Assembly: GCA_025453975.1 (NCBI GenBank)
Contig: JALOPI010000020.1
Location: 1-56,847, forward strand
Direction: 5' to 3'
DNA from: Syntrophobacteraceae bacterium
GTDB lineage: Bacteria > Desulfobacterota > Syntrophobacteria > Syntrophobacterales > Syntrophobacteraceae
DNA: 56,847 nucleotides
The translations under genes were made by a program, and so were the position numbers. Below the pieces are notes generated by a model. It saw only the letters and a list, made by a program, of their open reading frames with translations. It searched no databases and was not told the DNA's origin. The stretch's first letter is position 1. Every line of letters begins with the position of its first letter. Of this stretch, positions 25,791-34,672 are shown one piece after another.

Positions 25791-27226
25791 TGGAGGCCGC
25801 CGGCCGGGAGAGACTGCTCATTGTGGATGATGAAGTGGACATGCTGGAAGGGCTTCGACGCATCCTGGCCCTGGAGCTGGACGGCGTGGACATCCTGACG
25901 GCCAGCCGGCCGGGGCAGGCCCTGGATCTGGCGCGCCGGCAGCCCATGGACGTCATCCTGGTCGACATCCGCATGCCGGAGATGAACGGACTCGATGCCC
26001 TGGAGAAGCTCCTCGGCATCGACCGCGGGCTCACCGTGATCATGATGACGGCCTACGGGAGCATCGAGACGGCGGTGGACGCCATCAAGCGGGGGGCCTA
26101 CGATTTCATCACCAAGCCCTTCGAGAAGGATGCCCTTCTGCGCACCCTCCGCAAGGGGCTCGAGCGCAGCCGTCTCATCCGCGAGAACGTGAATCTGCGC
26201 CGGAAGGTGTGCGATCGGAAGGGCTTCCAGAATCTCGTGGGGCAGTCTCCGCGCATGCGCCAGCTCTTCGAGACCATCCAGTCCATTGCCCGCAGCGGAT
26301 ACACGGTGCTGGTCCGGGGACAGAGCGGGACGGGAAAGGAGCTGGTGGCCCGGGCCATCCACTCCCTGAGCCCCCGCCATCACCGGCCCCTTGTCACGGT
26401 GAACTGCCCGGCCATTCCGGAGCATCTGCTGGAAAGCGAGCTGTTCGGCCACAAAAAAGGTGCGTTCACGGGGGCCGACGCCGATCAGACTGGGCTTTTC
26501 GACGAGGCGGACGGCGGCAGCCTCCTCCTGGACGAGATCGGGGACATCCCCGTGGCCGTCCAGACCAAGCTTCTGCGGGCGCTCCAGGAGCACGAGATCA
26601 AGCCCCTGGGGGTCAACCGGGCCCACCGGGTGGATGTGCGCATCATCGCGTCCACCAACCAGGACCTGGAGGAGAAGATCCGGGTGCGGACGTTCCGGGA
26701 AGACCTCTTCTACCGCCTGAACGTGGTGACGGTCTGGACCCCCTCCCTGGACGAGATCCGCGAGGACATACCGGCCCTCGTCAGCCACTTCACCCGGATG
26801 GCCTGCGCGGAGCTGGGCATCGCGCCCAAGCATTTTTCCACGCGGGCCGTCGAAGTGTGCATGACCCGGGACTGGCCGGGCAACATCCGGGAGCTGCAGA
26901 ACATGGTCCGACGGGCCGTCATGTTCTGCCCCGATACCGTCATACGGCCGGAGGACCTGGACGGACTGGGGGCGCCGCCCCGGAGCTCTTGCGGCCCCGA
27001 AGACGACGAGGGGCCGCACGGGGTGGCCACCGAGCCCTACAAGGACGCCAAGGAGCGGCTGATCCACCGCTTCACCCTGAAATACGTTTCGGATCTCCTC
27101 GAAAAGACGGGGGGCAACGTGACCCGGGCCGCCGAGCTGAGCGGGCTCAGCCGCGTGGCCCTCCAGAAGATCATGCGGCGCCTGGATTTCAAGTCTGGAT
27201 CGCCCTCGGACGGCGATGCATCCTGA
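25790..27226 (+). CDS. NtrC-family sigma-54-dependent response regulator
   Basis: The 478-residue regulator has a receiver domain (about 7-120; phospho-acceptor D59, acidic pair D13/D14, K near TKPFEKD), an AAA+ domain with Walker A GQSGTGKE, the canonical sigma-54 loop GAFTGA and Walker B LLDEIGDI, and a C-terminal Fis-type helix-turn-helix (AAELSGLSRVALQKIM). All functional motifs look intact. TGATG overlap couples it to the upstream heme-type kinase, its likely phosphate donor. Candidate targets include the sigma-54-like site at 28356-28372 upstream of the GGDEF gene (inference). Confidence 0.95.
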   Translation: MEAAGRERLLIVDDEVDMLEGLRRILALELDGVDILTASRPGQALDLARRQPMDVILVDIRMPEMNGLDALEKLLGIDRGLTVIMMTAYGSIETAVDAIKRGAYDFITKPFEKDALLRTLRKGLERSRLIRENVNLRRKVCDRKGFQNLVGQSPRMRQLFETIQSIARSGYTVLVRGQSGTGKELVARAIHSLSPRHHRPLVTVNCPAIPEHLLESELFGHKKGAFTGADADQTGLFDEADGGSLLLDEIGDIPVAVQTKLLRALQEHEIKPLGVNRAHRVDVRIIASTNQDLEEKIRVRTFREDLFYRLNVVTVWTPSLDEIREDIPALVSHFTRMACAELGIAPKHFSTRAVEVCMTRDWPGNIRELQNMVRRAVMFCPDTVIRPEDLDGLGAPPRSSCGPEDDEGPHGVATEPYKDAKERLIHRFTLKYVSDLLEKTGGNVTRAAELSGLSRVALQKIMRRLDFKSGSPSDGDAS

Positions 27227-27412
27227 AGCGGGGCCATGGGCACGGACGGCACACGCCGGATCCGCGCCGCCGGAGGACTCGTTTCCGGGAAGATCGATGC
27301 CTTGTCCCGACGCAGGGGCGCCCCCTTCAGGGGGAACCTTCGGGGGCGCTCAAGCAAGGCAGGGTGGGGTGAGAGGGTGGGCCAGGAGTCACTGTCAGGC
27401 CGGTGCCGTCAG

Positions 27413-27431
27413 GGTGACGGATCCCGTCACC
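27413..27431. terminator. Hairpin between convergent regulator and rhodanese genes
   Basis: A perfect 8-bp stem GGTGACGG-ATC-CCGTCACC lies 5 bases from the rhodanese stop codon and about 190 bases after the regulator stop. A second GC hairpin is at 27318-27349 (GCGCCCCC/GGGGGCGC). Neither has a strong T-run. Confidence 0.45.
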
Positions 27432-27436
27432 GTGGG

Positions 27437-28003
27437 CTATGGGGCATGAACCAAGGCCGGGTCCAGGTCATAGGTCCACGGGGCGGGGGAGTTCTTCCAG
27501 CCGTTGAACATCCGCTTGCCTTTGTAAAAACTTTCCGGGTCGGCGACCTTGTCCCCCTCGAAGCCGTCCACGATGTTGAAGACGTTGGTGAAGCCGGCCC
27601 TGGCCAGGCGGTTGACGGATTCGGCGCTGCGATGGCCCGAGCGGCACATGACGAGGATGATATCCTCGGGAGCGAAGCGCTTTTTAACCTGAGCCTCGAA
27701 GTCGGGGTTCTCATCCAGTACGAAATCCTTTTTCTCCGCGCTGTACTTGCCCGTCCAGAGTCGGGAGGGAACATTGTGGGCCATGGGCGCATGCCCGACG
27801 TAGACATATTCCTGAGGCAGGCGGCAATCCAGGACTTTGACCTTGTCGGGATTGGCCTTCCACATTTCATAGGCATCGGCGGCGGTGACATATTTTCCGA
27901 GGGTCGTGTGTTTTTTCTCGTCCTTGGGGACAGGCCCTTCCGCCAGGGCAAGCGTCGCGGACACCATGATGAAGCAGCAAACCAGGGCGATTCTTCTGAT
28001 CAT
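27437..28003 (-). CDS. Periplasmic rhodanese-like domain protein
   Basis: The 188-residue precursor has a signal peptide (MIRRIALVCCFIMVSATLAL, cleavage near ALAEG). One rhodanese domain follows with the active-site loop CRSGHRS, whose cysteine could carry a persulfide. The domain also has VLDCRLPQEYVYVGH, typical of single-domain rhodaneses. An AAGGA site supports ATG 28003; an in-frame TTG 7 codons earlier has no such site. The likely role is sulfur transfer or sulfide handling outside the cytoplasm. It lies next to the heme-type two-component system, on the opposite strand. Confidence 0.9.
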   Translation of the reverse strand: MIRRIALVCCFIMVSATLALAEGPVPKDEKKHTTLGKYVTAADAYEMWKANPDKVKVLDCRLPQEYVYVGHAPMAHNVPSRLWTGKYSAEKKDFVLDENPDFEAQVKKRFAPEDIILVMCRSGHRSAESVNRLARAGFTNVFNIVDGFEGDKVADPESFYKGKRMFNGWKNSPAPWTYDLDPALVHAP

Positions 28004-28593
28004 AAGGATCCTTTCGTCTCTCAAGTTAATATTGCACTTCCCGACGACACATCACTTGCCTGGCAGTTTTGATCTCACTTATACGCCCATTTTTTCAAAG
28101 CAACAACCGCCGCGGACGGCTCAGGTGAGGGGCGGATGCAGTGTCCGCACCGGGAGCACGCGGAATGTCCGCCCTCGATGTGGATCTGTCTGAAGGATGG
28201 CATCGATGAAGCGGGGGCAAGGACCGGAGGAAGGCTGTCGTGGTCCCGCCGGGGCTTGTGCACCCTGGCTGAGAGGGCGGGGATGCAGGTCGGCATGGTT
28301 GGGAGGGCCTTCAGCGGAGAATTCGGGCTCGGTGGGAGGGTGCTCCGACCCAGGTTTGGCATTTTTCTGGCATTAACGGATTTTGCGCTACCAGGGGGAA
28401 CGCGTGCGCCCGAAGCACCGGCTTGGCCTGGGTGCTGGAGACCCCGAAGTGTCCTCGAGTCGGTGGCAACGGGTTTGGTGATGGTACCGGAGCATTTCCG
28501 GGCGGTGGCCTTTGGGGGCCGCCGGTAACACTGAGAACGGGGAGTGGAGGAAGATGCCTGTTTTTCCGGTCTCCCGGCTTGGGGAATGAGCTC
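28004..28593. other. Divergent intergenic region, 590 bases
   Basis: This gap separates the rhodanese and GGDEF starts. It holds a sigma-54-like site at 28356-28372 and an AT-rich stretch near 28020-28095. The GGDEF frame is open to 28423 but that extension is Gly-rich and without a ribosome site. A 95-codon minus-strand frame with CxxCxxC here is judged not real. Confidence 0.5.
28356..28372 (+). promoter_or_regulatory. Sigma-54-like -24/-12 promoter before the GGDEF gene
   Basis: TTGGCAT-N5-TGGCA has the invariant GG-N10-GC spacing (GG 28358-28359, GC 28370-28371) and matches the consensus TTGGCAC-N5-TTGCA except at two bases. It lies about 220 bases before the ATG at 28594. Two sigma-54 activators are encoded in the window. 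Confidence 0.45.
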
Positions 28594-30255
28594 ATGACTA
28601 CTCAGGGTTCCAAACAGGAGGTTGAACGGTTGTCGGTCATCATGATCGATGTTCTCAAGGCTCTGTCGGCAGCCCGACAGCCTCTGACGCCGGCGTCCCT
28701 TCAGAAGGCTTTCTCGGAGAAAGCAGCACTGCTGGAGCTTCTGACGTCACCCGCTCCCCCTCCCCCGCCTCCCAAATGGTCACACCAGCATGAGAAGACC
28801 CCGGTGGCCCCCACTCCCGGCGAGGTGGAGAGCCTGCGGGCCGATCTCCTGGACAAGGAGGAAGCCGAGAAACGGCTGCTGAGGCAGGCTGCCGGCCTGG
28901 ACGCGGAGATCGCGCGCACCCGCTACTTTTACAAGCGGGCCATGCTGACCCTCCTGGCTCTGGCCGGCGACCCCAGGAACGAGCATCTCATGGGGGAGAT
29001 TGAGGAGCTTCGCCAGCTGGTCTCCGCCGAGGCCGATGTTGAAAACCAGTTCCAGTGCCTCCAGAGGCTCAAGGACAGGGTTCTCAAGGAGGCCTCCCCG
29101 GAGCAGCGGACCGATGCACCTAGACTTTGGGATCAGGATGAGCAATGGCTGCAGACCCCGGTCCTGGACATTCAGTCCCCCGAAATCAAGCGGGAGCAGC
29201 CCTACGCCATCCTGGTCAAGAACGCTTTTCTTAAGATTCTGAACCAGTTCGAGCTGGTGAGCGAGCAGTCCGATCCGGAGCGCTATCTGGACCTGAGGAA
29301 GCGCTTGACGGAATGTCAGGACTTCGACGCGGTCATCACGGTGGGAGAGGAGATCGTTGGACTGGTCCGGTCCTACATGGGTCGGGTGGTTCGAGAACAG
29401 GACCAGGTGGCCAGTTTTGCGCGGGAAGTGGGCAAGAACCTGCTGGACGTCGAAAAGCACCTCATGACATATCTTCAGAGTGCCGAGGACGGTCAGCAGG
29501 CCAACGCCGAATTCCACCAGGCTCTGGGAGGTCAGATGGAGGGGATCAGGGAGTCCTTCGTCATCGGGCAGTCTGTCAACGAGATCAAGGGATTCGTCTT
29601 CGCCAAGCTGGCGGTGATTCGAAACGTGATCGACAACAAGGCCAGGGAGGATGATGTTCGTTACAAGAAGGCGTGTGCCGAGATCGAGGACCTTCAACAG
29701 AACCTGCGGAGCATGAAGAAAGAAATGGGACAGGCCAGGGAGCGCAACAGGTCCCTGGAGCGGGAAGTGCTCCTGGACAGCCTGACGGGAATTCATAACC
29801 GGCGCGCCTATGAACAGCACATCATGGAGGAGATGCAGCGGTTCCGCCGCTACCAGCAGACCTTCTCCCTCATCCTGTTCGATGTGGATCGCTTCAAGGA
29901 TCTCAACGATCGCTTCGGACACCGTGCCGGGGACAAGTGTCTCAAGGAGATCATCAACCGGATCAAGCTCTGCATCCGCACCACGGACTTCCTCTCCCGC
30001 TATGGAGGCGAGGAGTTCGCCATCATCCTCCCCGGCACGCACCGGGACGGTGCCTGCATCGTGGCCGAAAAAGTCCGGCGCGCCATTGAGATGACGCGGT
30101 TCTATTTTCAGAACCAGGCCATTCCCGTTACCATCAGTCTGGGCGTCACCGAGGTGAAGGAGGCTGACCCGGAGCCGGAGACGGTTTTCGCCCGGGCTGA
30201 CGATGCCATGTACCGCGCCAAGCGGGAAGGCCGAAACCGGGTGTGCACTCTCTGA
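28594..30255 (+). CDS. GGDEF-domain diguanylate cyclase
   Basis: The 553-residue protein has a long helical N-terminal region (about 1-385) with coiled-coil stretches such as EIEDLQQNLRSMKKEMG and no transmembrane helix. A C-terminal GGDEF domain (about 395-553) follows: DSLTGIHNRRAYEQHI, catalytic GGEEF within RYGGEEFAII, and an RTTD allosteric I-site five residues before it. It should make cyclic di-GMP and be product-inhibited. The N-terminal sensor type is not recognised. ATG 28594 is the first Met that fits the helical start; the ribosome site GGGGAA is weak. The next gene follows after 19 bases. Confidence 0.92.
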   Translation: MTTQGSKQEVERLSVIMIDVLKALSAARQPLTPASLQKAFSEKAALLELLTSPAPPPPPPKWSHQHEKTPVAPTPGEVESLRADLLDKEEAEKRLLRQAAGLDAEIARTRYFYKRAMLTLLALAGDPRNEHLMGEIEELRQLVSAEADVENQFQCLQRLKDRVLKEASPEQRTDAPRLWDQDEQWLQTPVLDIQSPEIKREQPYAILVKNAFLKILNQFELVSEQSDPERYLDLRKRLTECQDFDAVITVGEEIVGLVRSYMGRVVREQDQVASFAREVGKNLLDVEKHLMTYLQSAEDGQQANAEFHQALGGQMEGIRESFVIGQSVNEIKGFVFAKLAVIRNVIDNKAREDDVRYKKACAEIEDLQQNLRSMKKEMGQARERNRSLEREVLLDSLTGIHNRRAYEQHIMEEMQRFRRYQQTFSLILFDVDRFKDLNDRFGHRAGDKCLKEIINRIKLCIRTTDFLSRYGGEEFAIILPGTHRDGACIVAEKVRRAIEMTRFYFQNQAIPVTISLGVTEVKEADPEPETVFARADDAMYRAKREGRNRVCTL

Positions 30256-30274
30256 CGCAGCGGGGTGTGACGGT

Positions 30275-31177
30275 ATGAGGCGGCTGCTCATCACGGGGGC
30301 TGGGGGCTTTCTCGGCTGGAACCTTTGCAGCCTCCTGGCTGCGGAGTGGGAGGTGGTGGGCATTGTCCGATCACGCGCGGCGGCCCTGGAATCGGTCCGC
30401 GGCATCGTGCTGGATCTCACGGATTCCGTCCGCCTGCGTCAGGTCTTCCATGAGGTGCGCCCCGACGGGGTGATCCATGCCGCGGCCATGGCTAAGCCCG
30501 ACGACTGCGAGCTGCATCCCCGGGAGTCGGCCAGGATCAATGTCGACACTCCCATCCTCCTTGCCGGGCTGTGCGCCCAAGCCCGGATCCCCCTCGTATT
30601 CACTTCGTCAGACCTGGTCTTTGACGGTCGGAATCCGCCATACCGGGAGGAAGACCCTGTATCGCCGGTGAGCCTCTACGGGGAGCAGAAGGCCAGAGCG
30701 GAGGCGGGGATCCTTGAGCGGTATCCGGACGCGGCGGTTTGCCGAATGGCGCTGATGTTCGGGGACGGCGGGCCTCACGGGGAAAGTTTTCTCGGACCCA
30801 TGCTCCGTGCCATGCGGCGTGGGGATGAGCTGAAGCTGTTTGTGGACGAGGTGAGGACTCCCCTCTGGGGGCGGGACGCCGCCATGGGACTGGCCCTCGC
30901 CCTCCATCGGGCCTCGGGGATTTTGCACCTCGGGGGAACCGAGCGCATCTCCCGCTATCATTTCGGTCTCATGATCCGGGATGCCTTGGACATTCGCGGC
31001 TCGCGGCTCACGCCGAGCCATCAGCGCGACGTGTCGACGCGCGCCCCACGCCCACCGGATGTTTCCCTGGATATCTCCCGTGCCCGGCGTCTCGGTTTCC
31101 GGCCGACACCGCTCATGGAAGCCCTCCAACGGCTGAAGGGGGCGTGGCAGAGCCCCCGGAGCGGTGAAAGAGCCTGA
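30275..31177 (+). CDS. RmlD-like NAD(P)-dependent reductase
   Basis: This 300-residue extended short-chain dehydrogenase resembles dTDP-4-dehydrorhamnose reductase (RmlD). It starts with a Rossmann loop TGAGGFLG. FTSSDLVFDG and YGEQKARAE give the catalytic Ser/Thr and the YxxxK motif. AMAKPDDCELHPRESARINV is typical of RmlD. No other rhamnose gene is nearby, so the substrate is open; the yeast-type methionine adenosyltransferase regulatory subunit belongs to the same fold group. It follows the GGDEF gene by 19 bases and is probably cotranscribed. The ribosome site is weak. Confidence 0.85.
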   Translation: MRRLLITGAGGFLGWNLCSLLAAEWEVVGIVRSRAAALESVRGIVLDLTDSVRLRQVFHEVRPDGVIHAAAMAKPDDCELHPRESARINVDTPILLAGLCAQARIPLVFTSSDLVFDGRNPPYREEDPVSPVSLYGEQKARAEAGILERYPDAAVCRMALMFGDGGPHGESFLGPMLRAMRRGDELKLFVDEVRTPLWGRDAAMGLALALHRASGILHLGGTERISRYHFGLMIRDALDIRGSRLTPSHQRDVSTRAPRPPDVSLDISRARRLGFRPTPLMEALQRLKGAWQSPRSGERA

Positions 31178-31192
31178 ACCGGAAGGTCCGGA

Positions 31193-31208
31193 CCCTCCCG
31201 GTGGAGGG
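31193..31208. terminator. Weak hairpin between convergent genes
   Basis: CCCTCC-CGGT-GGAGGG is a perfect 6-bp stem with a tetraloop between the RmlD-like and pyrE stop codons. There is no T-run, so termination is uncertain. Confidence 0.3.
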
Positions 31209-31223
31209 CGGCCCGCCGCGGCT

Positions 31224-31811
31224 CTACCGACTTCCGTAGAGGGACATGATCTCGTCGCGAGTCACCAGGGCGACCACATCGGGGACTTCCTTCAGAATGT
31301 TCTCGCGCCCGTTCAGCTCCTGGCGGTCCACCAGCACCACGACCCGGACCACCTCCAGCCGGGCCTCCCTGCAGGCGGCTATGGCCTGAAGCGTGGACCC
31401 GCCGGTGGTGACCACATCATCCACCACCACCACTCGATCCCCTGGCTGCACCTTGCCCTCGATGAGGCTGGCCGTGCCGTGCTCCTTGGCTTTCTTGCGG
31501 ACCACGAAGGACTGGATGGGCTGCTGACGCACCCATGAGGTGTAGGCCACCGCGCAGGCCATGGGATCGGCTCCCAGAGTCAGGCCCCCGACGGCCTGCA
31601 CGGCCAGGTCCTGGACGGCCTGAAAGATCAGGTTCCCGATGAGGACCTGTCCCTCCGGATCCAGGGTGACTTTCTTGCAATTGAAATAAAACTGGCTGGT
31701 TCCGCCGCTCACCAGCTTGAAGGCTGCCTGCTCGGAGAACTGAAAGGCATGCTCGAGAATCAGCTGCTTGAGGCGTGTCTTCATCCTGTCGGTATCGAAA
31801 TCCGTGGTCAT
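31224..31811 (-). CDS. pyrE: Orotate phosphoribosyltransferase
   Basis: PyrE joins orotate and PRPP to give orotidine 5'-phosphate in pyrimidine synthesis. The 195-residue protein has the PRPP-binding signature VVVVDDVVTTGGST, the KKAKEHG loop with catalytic lysine, and GGTSQFYFNCKKVTLDPEG at the N-terminal hood. ATG 31811 has AAGGAGG upstream; the frame stays open to 32009 but the extension is not PyrE-like. It converges on the RmlD-like gene. No other pyr gene is present. Confidence 0.95.
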   Translation of the reverse strand: MTTDFDTDRMKTRLKQLILEHAFQFSEQAAFKLVSGGTSQFYFNCKKVTLDPEGQVLIGNLIFQAVQDLAVQAVGGLTLGADPMACAVAYTSWVRQQPIQSFVVRKKAKEHGTASLIEGKVQPGDRVVVVDDVVTTGGSTLQAIAACREARLEVVRVVVLVDRQELNGRENILKEVPDVVALVTRDEIMSLYGSR

Positions 31812-32144
31812 GCAGGCCCCTCCTTGTGAGCTCGAATCACAACTTGTTGGATATTTTGCAGGATTTAAGGGATGTTTTTTATTACACTCGGACCGCTCGA
31901 GCAAGGCTTTCCTGGAGCCGCTCCCCGGGCCCGCTGAGCCGGGCGGGCCATGGGCGAGGGCTCGTGAGGCCTTGACGGCTCCGCCTCTCGCGGCGGCTAG
32001 ACATTTCAAGATTTCATCGGTATAGTTTTTTCAACTGGCGCAGTCGACCGATTCCGTGGGCCCGGAGTCTCTGCAAGCAGCTCACTTCTCCAATTATACT
32101 CGTTGAGATTGGACTCTTACGATTTGAAGGGTTCTCGAAGGTTT

Positions 32145-32201
32145 GTGGGAGCGGCATCCTGCCGCGAATCCGAGCCCGTCGCGGCAGGATGCCGCTCCCA
32201 C
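32145..32201. repeat. REP-like 23-bp perfect inverted repeat
   Basis: GTGGGAGCGGCATCCTGCCG followed by CGA (32145-32167) is exactly repeated in inverse at 32179-32201 with an 11-base loop. Arm sequence and build resemble the REP/BIME elements of proteobacteria (GTGGGAGCGG...). No RAYT transposase lies in the window. Confidence 0.8.
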
Positions 32202-32227
32202 CGAAACGAAGCTTCCAAGCCTTAATC

Positions 32228-32236
32228 TGGTATACA
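32228..32236 (+). promoter_or_regulatory. Extended -10 promoter for rtcB
   Basis: TGGTATACA is an extended -10 element (TGn plus TATACA) about 60 bases before the rtcB ATG. No matching -35 is present, as is common for extended -10 promoters. No sigma-54 site was found here, unlike E. coli rtcBA. Confidence 0.4.
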
Positions 32237-32296
32237 TTCGTAAGTCCAGACCGATGTGCGCGGAACAGGATCTGTTCCGCGGAAGGCGAGGTCATC

Positions 32297-33754
32297 ATGG
32301 CAGTCGTGAGGAATATCATTCGAATTTCCGAAGCCGTTTGGGAGATTCCCGTCACCTACAAGGAAGGGATGCGGGTACCGGCCCGCATCTTCGCCACGGA
32401 GAAGCTGCTGCGGGAGATGGACGAAGGGGTCATCGAGCAGGTGACCAACGTGGCCACCCTGCCGGGCATCGTCGGCTATTCGTTCTGCATGCCGGACGGC
32501 CATTGGGGGTACGGTTTCCCCATCGGCGGGGTGGCGGCCATGGACACGCGCACGGGCGTCATTTCGCCGGGAGGGATCGGCTTCGATGTCAACTGCGGCA
32601 TGCGGCTGGTGCTGACGAGCCTGACCGAGGAGGAAGTCCGGCCGCATCTGCGCGAGCTGGTGGACCGGCTTTTCCAGCAGGTGCCCGCGGGCGTGGGGAG
32701 CACCGGCTTCATCAGGATCTCGCGGGACGAATTCCGGCGGGCCGTGGAGCTGGGGGCCCGCTGGTGCGTCGACAACGGTTACGGATGGGCGGAGGATCTG
32801 GAGCGCACCGAGGAGTTCGGGTGCATCGAGGGCGCCGACGCCCGCAAGATCAGCGACAAGGCGGTGGAGCGGGGTTACAAGCAGATCGGTACCCTGGGCT
32901 CGGGCAACCATTACCTGGAAATCCAGGTGGCCAGGCCCGAGAACATCCATGATGCCGAGCTGGCCCGGGCCTACGGGATCACGCGGCCGAACCAGGTGGT
33001 GGTGATGTTTCACTGCGGAAGCCGGGGCTTCGGGCATCAGGTGGCCACGGATTACCTGCAGCTCTTCCTCAAGGTCATGGAGAAGAAGTACGGGATCAGG
33101 GTCCTCGACCGCGAGCTGGCCAGCGCGCCTTTTCGCTCTCCCGAGGGCCAGGATTATTTTGCCGGCATGAAGTGCGCCATCAACATGTCCTTTGCCAACC
33201 GCCAGGTGATTCTGCACCGGGTGCGGGAGGTTTTTTCGGAGGTATTCCGACGAGATCCCGTGGACCTCGGCATGCACCAAGTCTACGACGTGGCCCACAA
33301 CACGGCCAAGATCGAGCGCCATTACATCGACGGTGGCTGGCGTGAGCTGCTGGTGCACCGCAAGGGGGCGACCCGAGCCTTCGGGCCCGGGCGGGAGGGG
33401 CTGCCCGAGATCTACCGGAAGACGGGCCAGCCGGTCATCGTCGGGGGCAGCATGGAAACGGGGTCCTACCTGCTGGCGGGTGTTGAGAGCGGCTCCCAGA
33501 CCTTCTGCTCCACGGCCCACGGCAGTGGCAGGACCATGAGCCGTCGCCAGGCCAAACGACAGTTTCAGGGGAAAAAGCTCCAGCAGGACATGGAGGCCAG
33601 GGGAATCTATGTGCGGACGGCGTCCTACGCCGGTCTGGCGGAGGAGGCCGGGCCGGCCTACAAGGAGATCGACGACGTGGTGGCGGCGACGGAGGACGCG
33701 GGCATCAGCCGACGCGTGGCGCGGTTCATCCCCATCGGCAATGTCAAGGGATGA
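32297..33754 (+). CDS. rtcB: RNA-splicing ligase RtcB
   Basis: RtcB joins 2',3'-cyclic phosphate or 3'-phosphate RNA ends to 5'-OH ends using GTP and Mn2+. The 485-residue protein has the full set of motifs: metal ligands in GFDVNCGMR, FHCGSRGFGHQ and AHNTAK, and the GMP-accepting histidine H408 in TAHGSGRTMSR. ATG 32297 follows a GCGAGG site. A CobW-type GTPase gene starts 21 bases after its stop, and archease, the known RtcB activator, comes next. The layout suggests RNA repair or tRNA maintenance as an operon function. Confidence 0.97.
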   Translation: MAVVRNIIRISEAVWEIPVTYKEGMRVPARIFATEKLLREMDEGVIEQVTNVATLPGIVGYSFCMPDGHWGYGFPIGGVAAMDTRTGVISPGGIGFDVNCGMRLVLTSLTEEEVRPHLRELVDRLFQQVPAGVGSTGFIRISRDEFRRAVELGARWCVDNGYGWAEDLERTEEFGCIEGADARKISDKAVERGYKQIGTLGSGNHYLEIQVARPENIHDAELARAYGITRPNQVVVMFHCGSRGFGHQVATDYLQLFLKVMEKKYGIRVLDRELASAPFRSPEGQDYFAGMKCAINMSFANRQVILHRVREVFSEVFRRDPVDLGMHQVYDVAHNTAKIERHYIDGGWRELLVHRKGATRAFGPGREGLPEIYRKTGQPVIVGGSMETGSYLLAGVESGSQTFCSTAHGSGRTMSRRQAKRQFQGKKLQQDMEARGIYVRTASYAGLAEEAGPAYKEIDDVVAATEDAGISRRVARFIPIGNVKG

Positions 33755-33775
33755 GAAGGATCGCTGGAGGGGGGC

Positions 33776-34672
33776 ATGGAGCTGAGAACGCCCATCATGC
33801 TGATCACGGGGGCACTGGGCAGCGGAAAGACGACCCTGCTGAGGAGGATTCTCGGCGGGACGCGTAAGCGCCTGGCCGTGCTCATGAACGAATTCGGTGA
33901 AATGGCCATCGACAGCCGCATCATCGAGGGAAGCAGCGTTCGGATCGTCGAGATTTCGGGCGGCTGTGTCTGCTGCTCCCTCACGGGTGAGTTCGAGGCG
34001 GCTGTGCGTGAGATCCTCGAAAGGGCTCGTCCGGACTACATCCTCGTCGAAGCGACGGGAGTGGCCGAAACCGACGCCCTGGTCTACGAGGTGGAGGATT
34101 CGCTGCCAGAGGTGCGGCTCGACAGCGTGGTCTGCGTGGTGGACGCTTATTCCAGCGCGAGGCACCCCTATGTGGGCTACGCGGCGCGAGCCCAGCTCCA
34201 GTCGGCCGATATCATCCTGGTCAACAAGGTCGACCTGGTCACCACACAGGAGGTTCGCGCCGTCGAGGACCAGGTCCGAGGATGGAACAGCACCGCCTGC
34301 TTCTTCAAGACCGTCGGGTGCGACGTCGATCTGGAGCTGCTCTTCGGCCTGGGAGTGGACAGGCGTCCCCTGATCCAGAGCTGCAGGGGGGAGCCCTGCT
34401 TCCAGTCCTTCACCTATGTGACCGAAGCACCCCTGGATGAAAAGCAGTTTCGACAGCTGCTCCCCTCCCTCCCGGCGTCGGTGTTCCGGGCCAAGGGCTT
34501 TCTCTGCTTCGAAGGCGACTCTTATTTGTTCAATTACGTGGTTGGGCGGACCGACTTCGAGCCTTTTCCGGCGGATCGGACCGAGCTGGTCTTCATCGGA
34601 CGGGAGCTGGACCGCGACCGTGACCCCATTTTGAGGCAGCTCCGCGGCTGCGAGGTTTCCCATGCCTTTTGA
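33776..34672 (+). CDS. CobW/G3E-family GTPase (metallochaperone type)
   Basis: This 298-residue protein has a G3E GTPase domain with Walker [11 protein letters not shown] (K18) and specificity motif NKVDL. It carries the metal-binding CxCC motif as C64-V-C66-C67 ([11 protein letters not shown]). A C-terminal CobW_C-like part follows ([18 protein letters not shown]). Members insert Zn, Co or other metals into client enzymes. The gene lies between rtcB (21 bases) and archease (11-base overlap), so RtcB, a Mn enzyme, is the obvious candidate client. That link is inference. A GGAGGGG ribosome site precedes ATG 33776. Confidence 0.9.
   Translation: MELRTPIMLITGALGSGKTTLLRRILGGTRKRLAVLMNEFGEMAIDSRIIEGSSVRIVEISGGCVCCSLTGEFEAAVREILERARPDYILVEATGVAETDALVYEVEDSLPEVRLDSVVCVVDAYSSARHPYVGYAARAQLQSADIILVNKVDLVTTQEVRAVEDQVRGWNSTACFFKTVGCDVDLELLFGLGVDRRPLIQSCRGEPCFQSFTYVTEAPLDEKQFRQLLPSLPASVFRAKGFLCFEGDSYLFNYVVGRTDFEPFPADRTELVFIGRELDRDRDPILRQLRGCEVSHAF

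Larger units (their letters stand above)
31812..32296. other. Divergent pyrE/rtcB intergenic region, 485 bases
   Basis: The pyrE-proximal half is AT-rich with A/T tracts that may hold its promoter. A REP-like inverted pair at 32145-32201 and an extended -10 element at 32228-32236 lie before rtcB. I see no gene in it. Confidence 0.5.

Noticed and set aside
28075..28362. Minus-strand frame of 95 codons with a CxxCxxC motif
   Set aside because: It has no good ribosome site, its composition is Pro/Ser-rich, and the cysteine motif lies near the end without a ferredoxin context.
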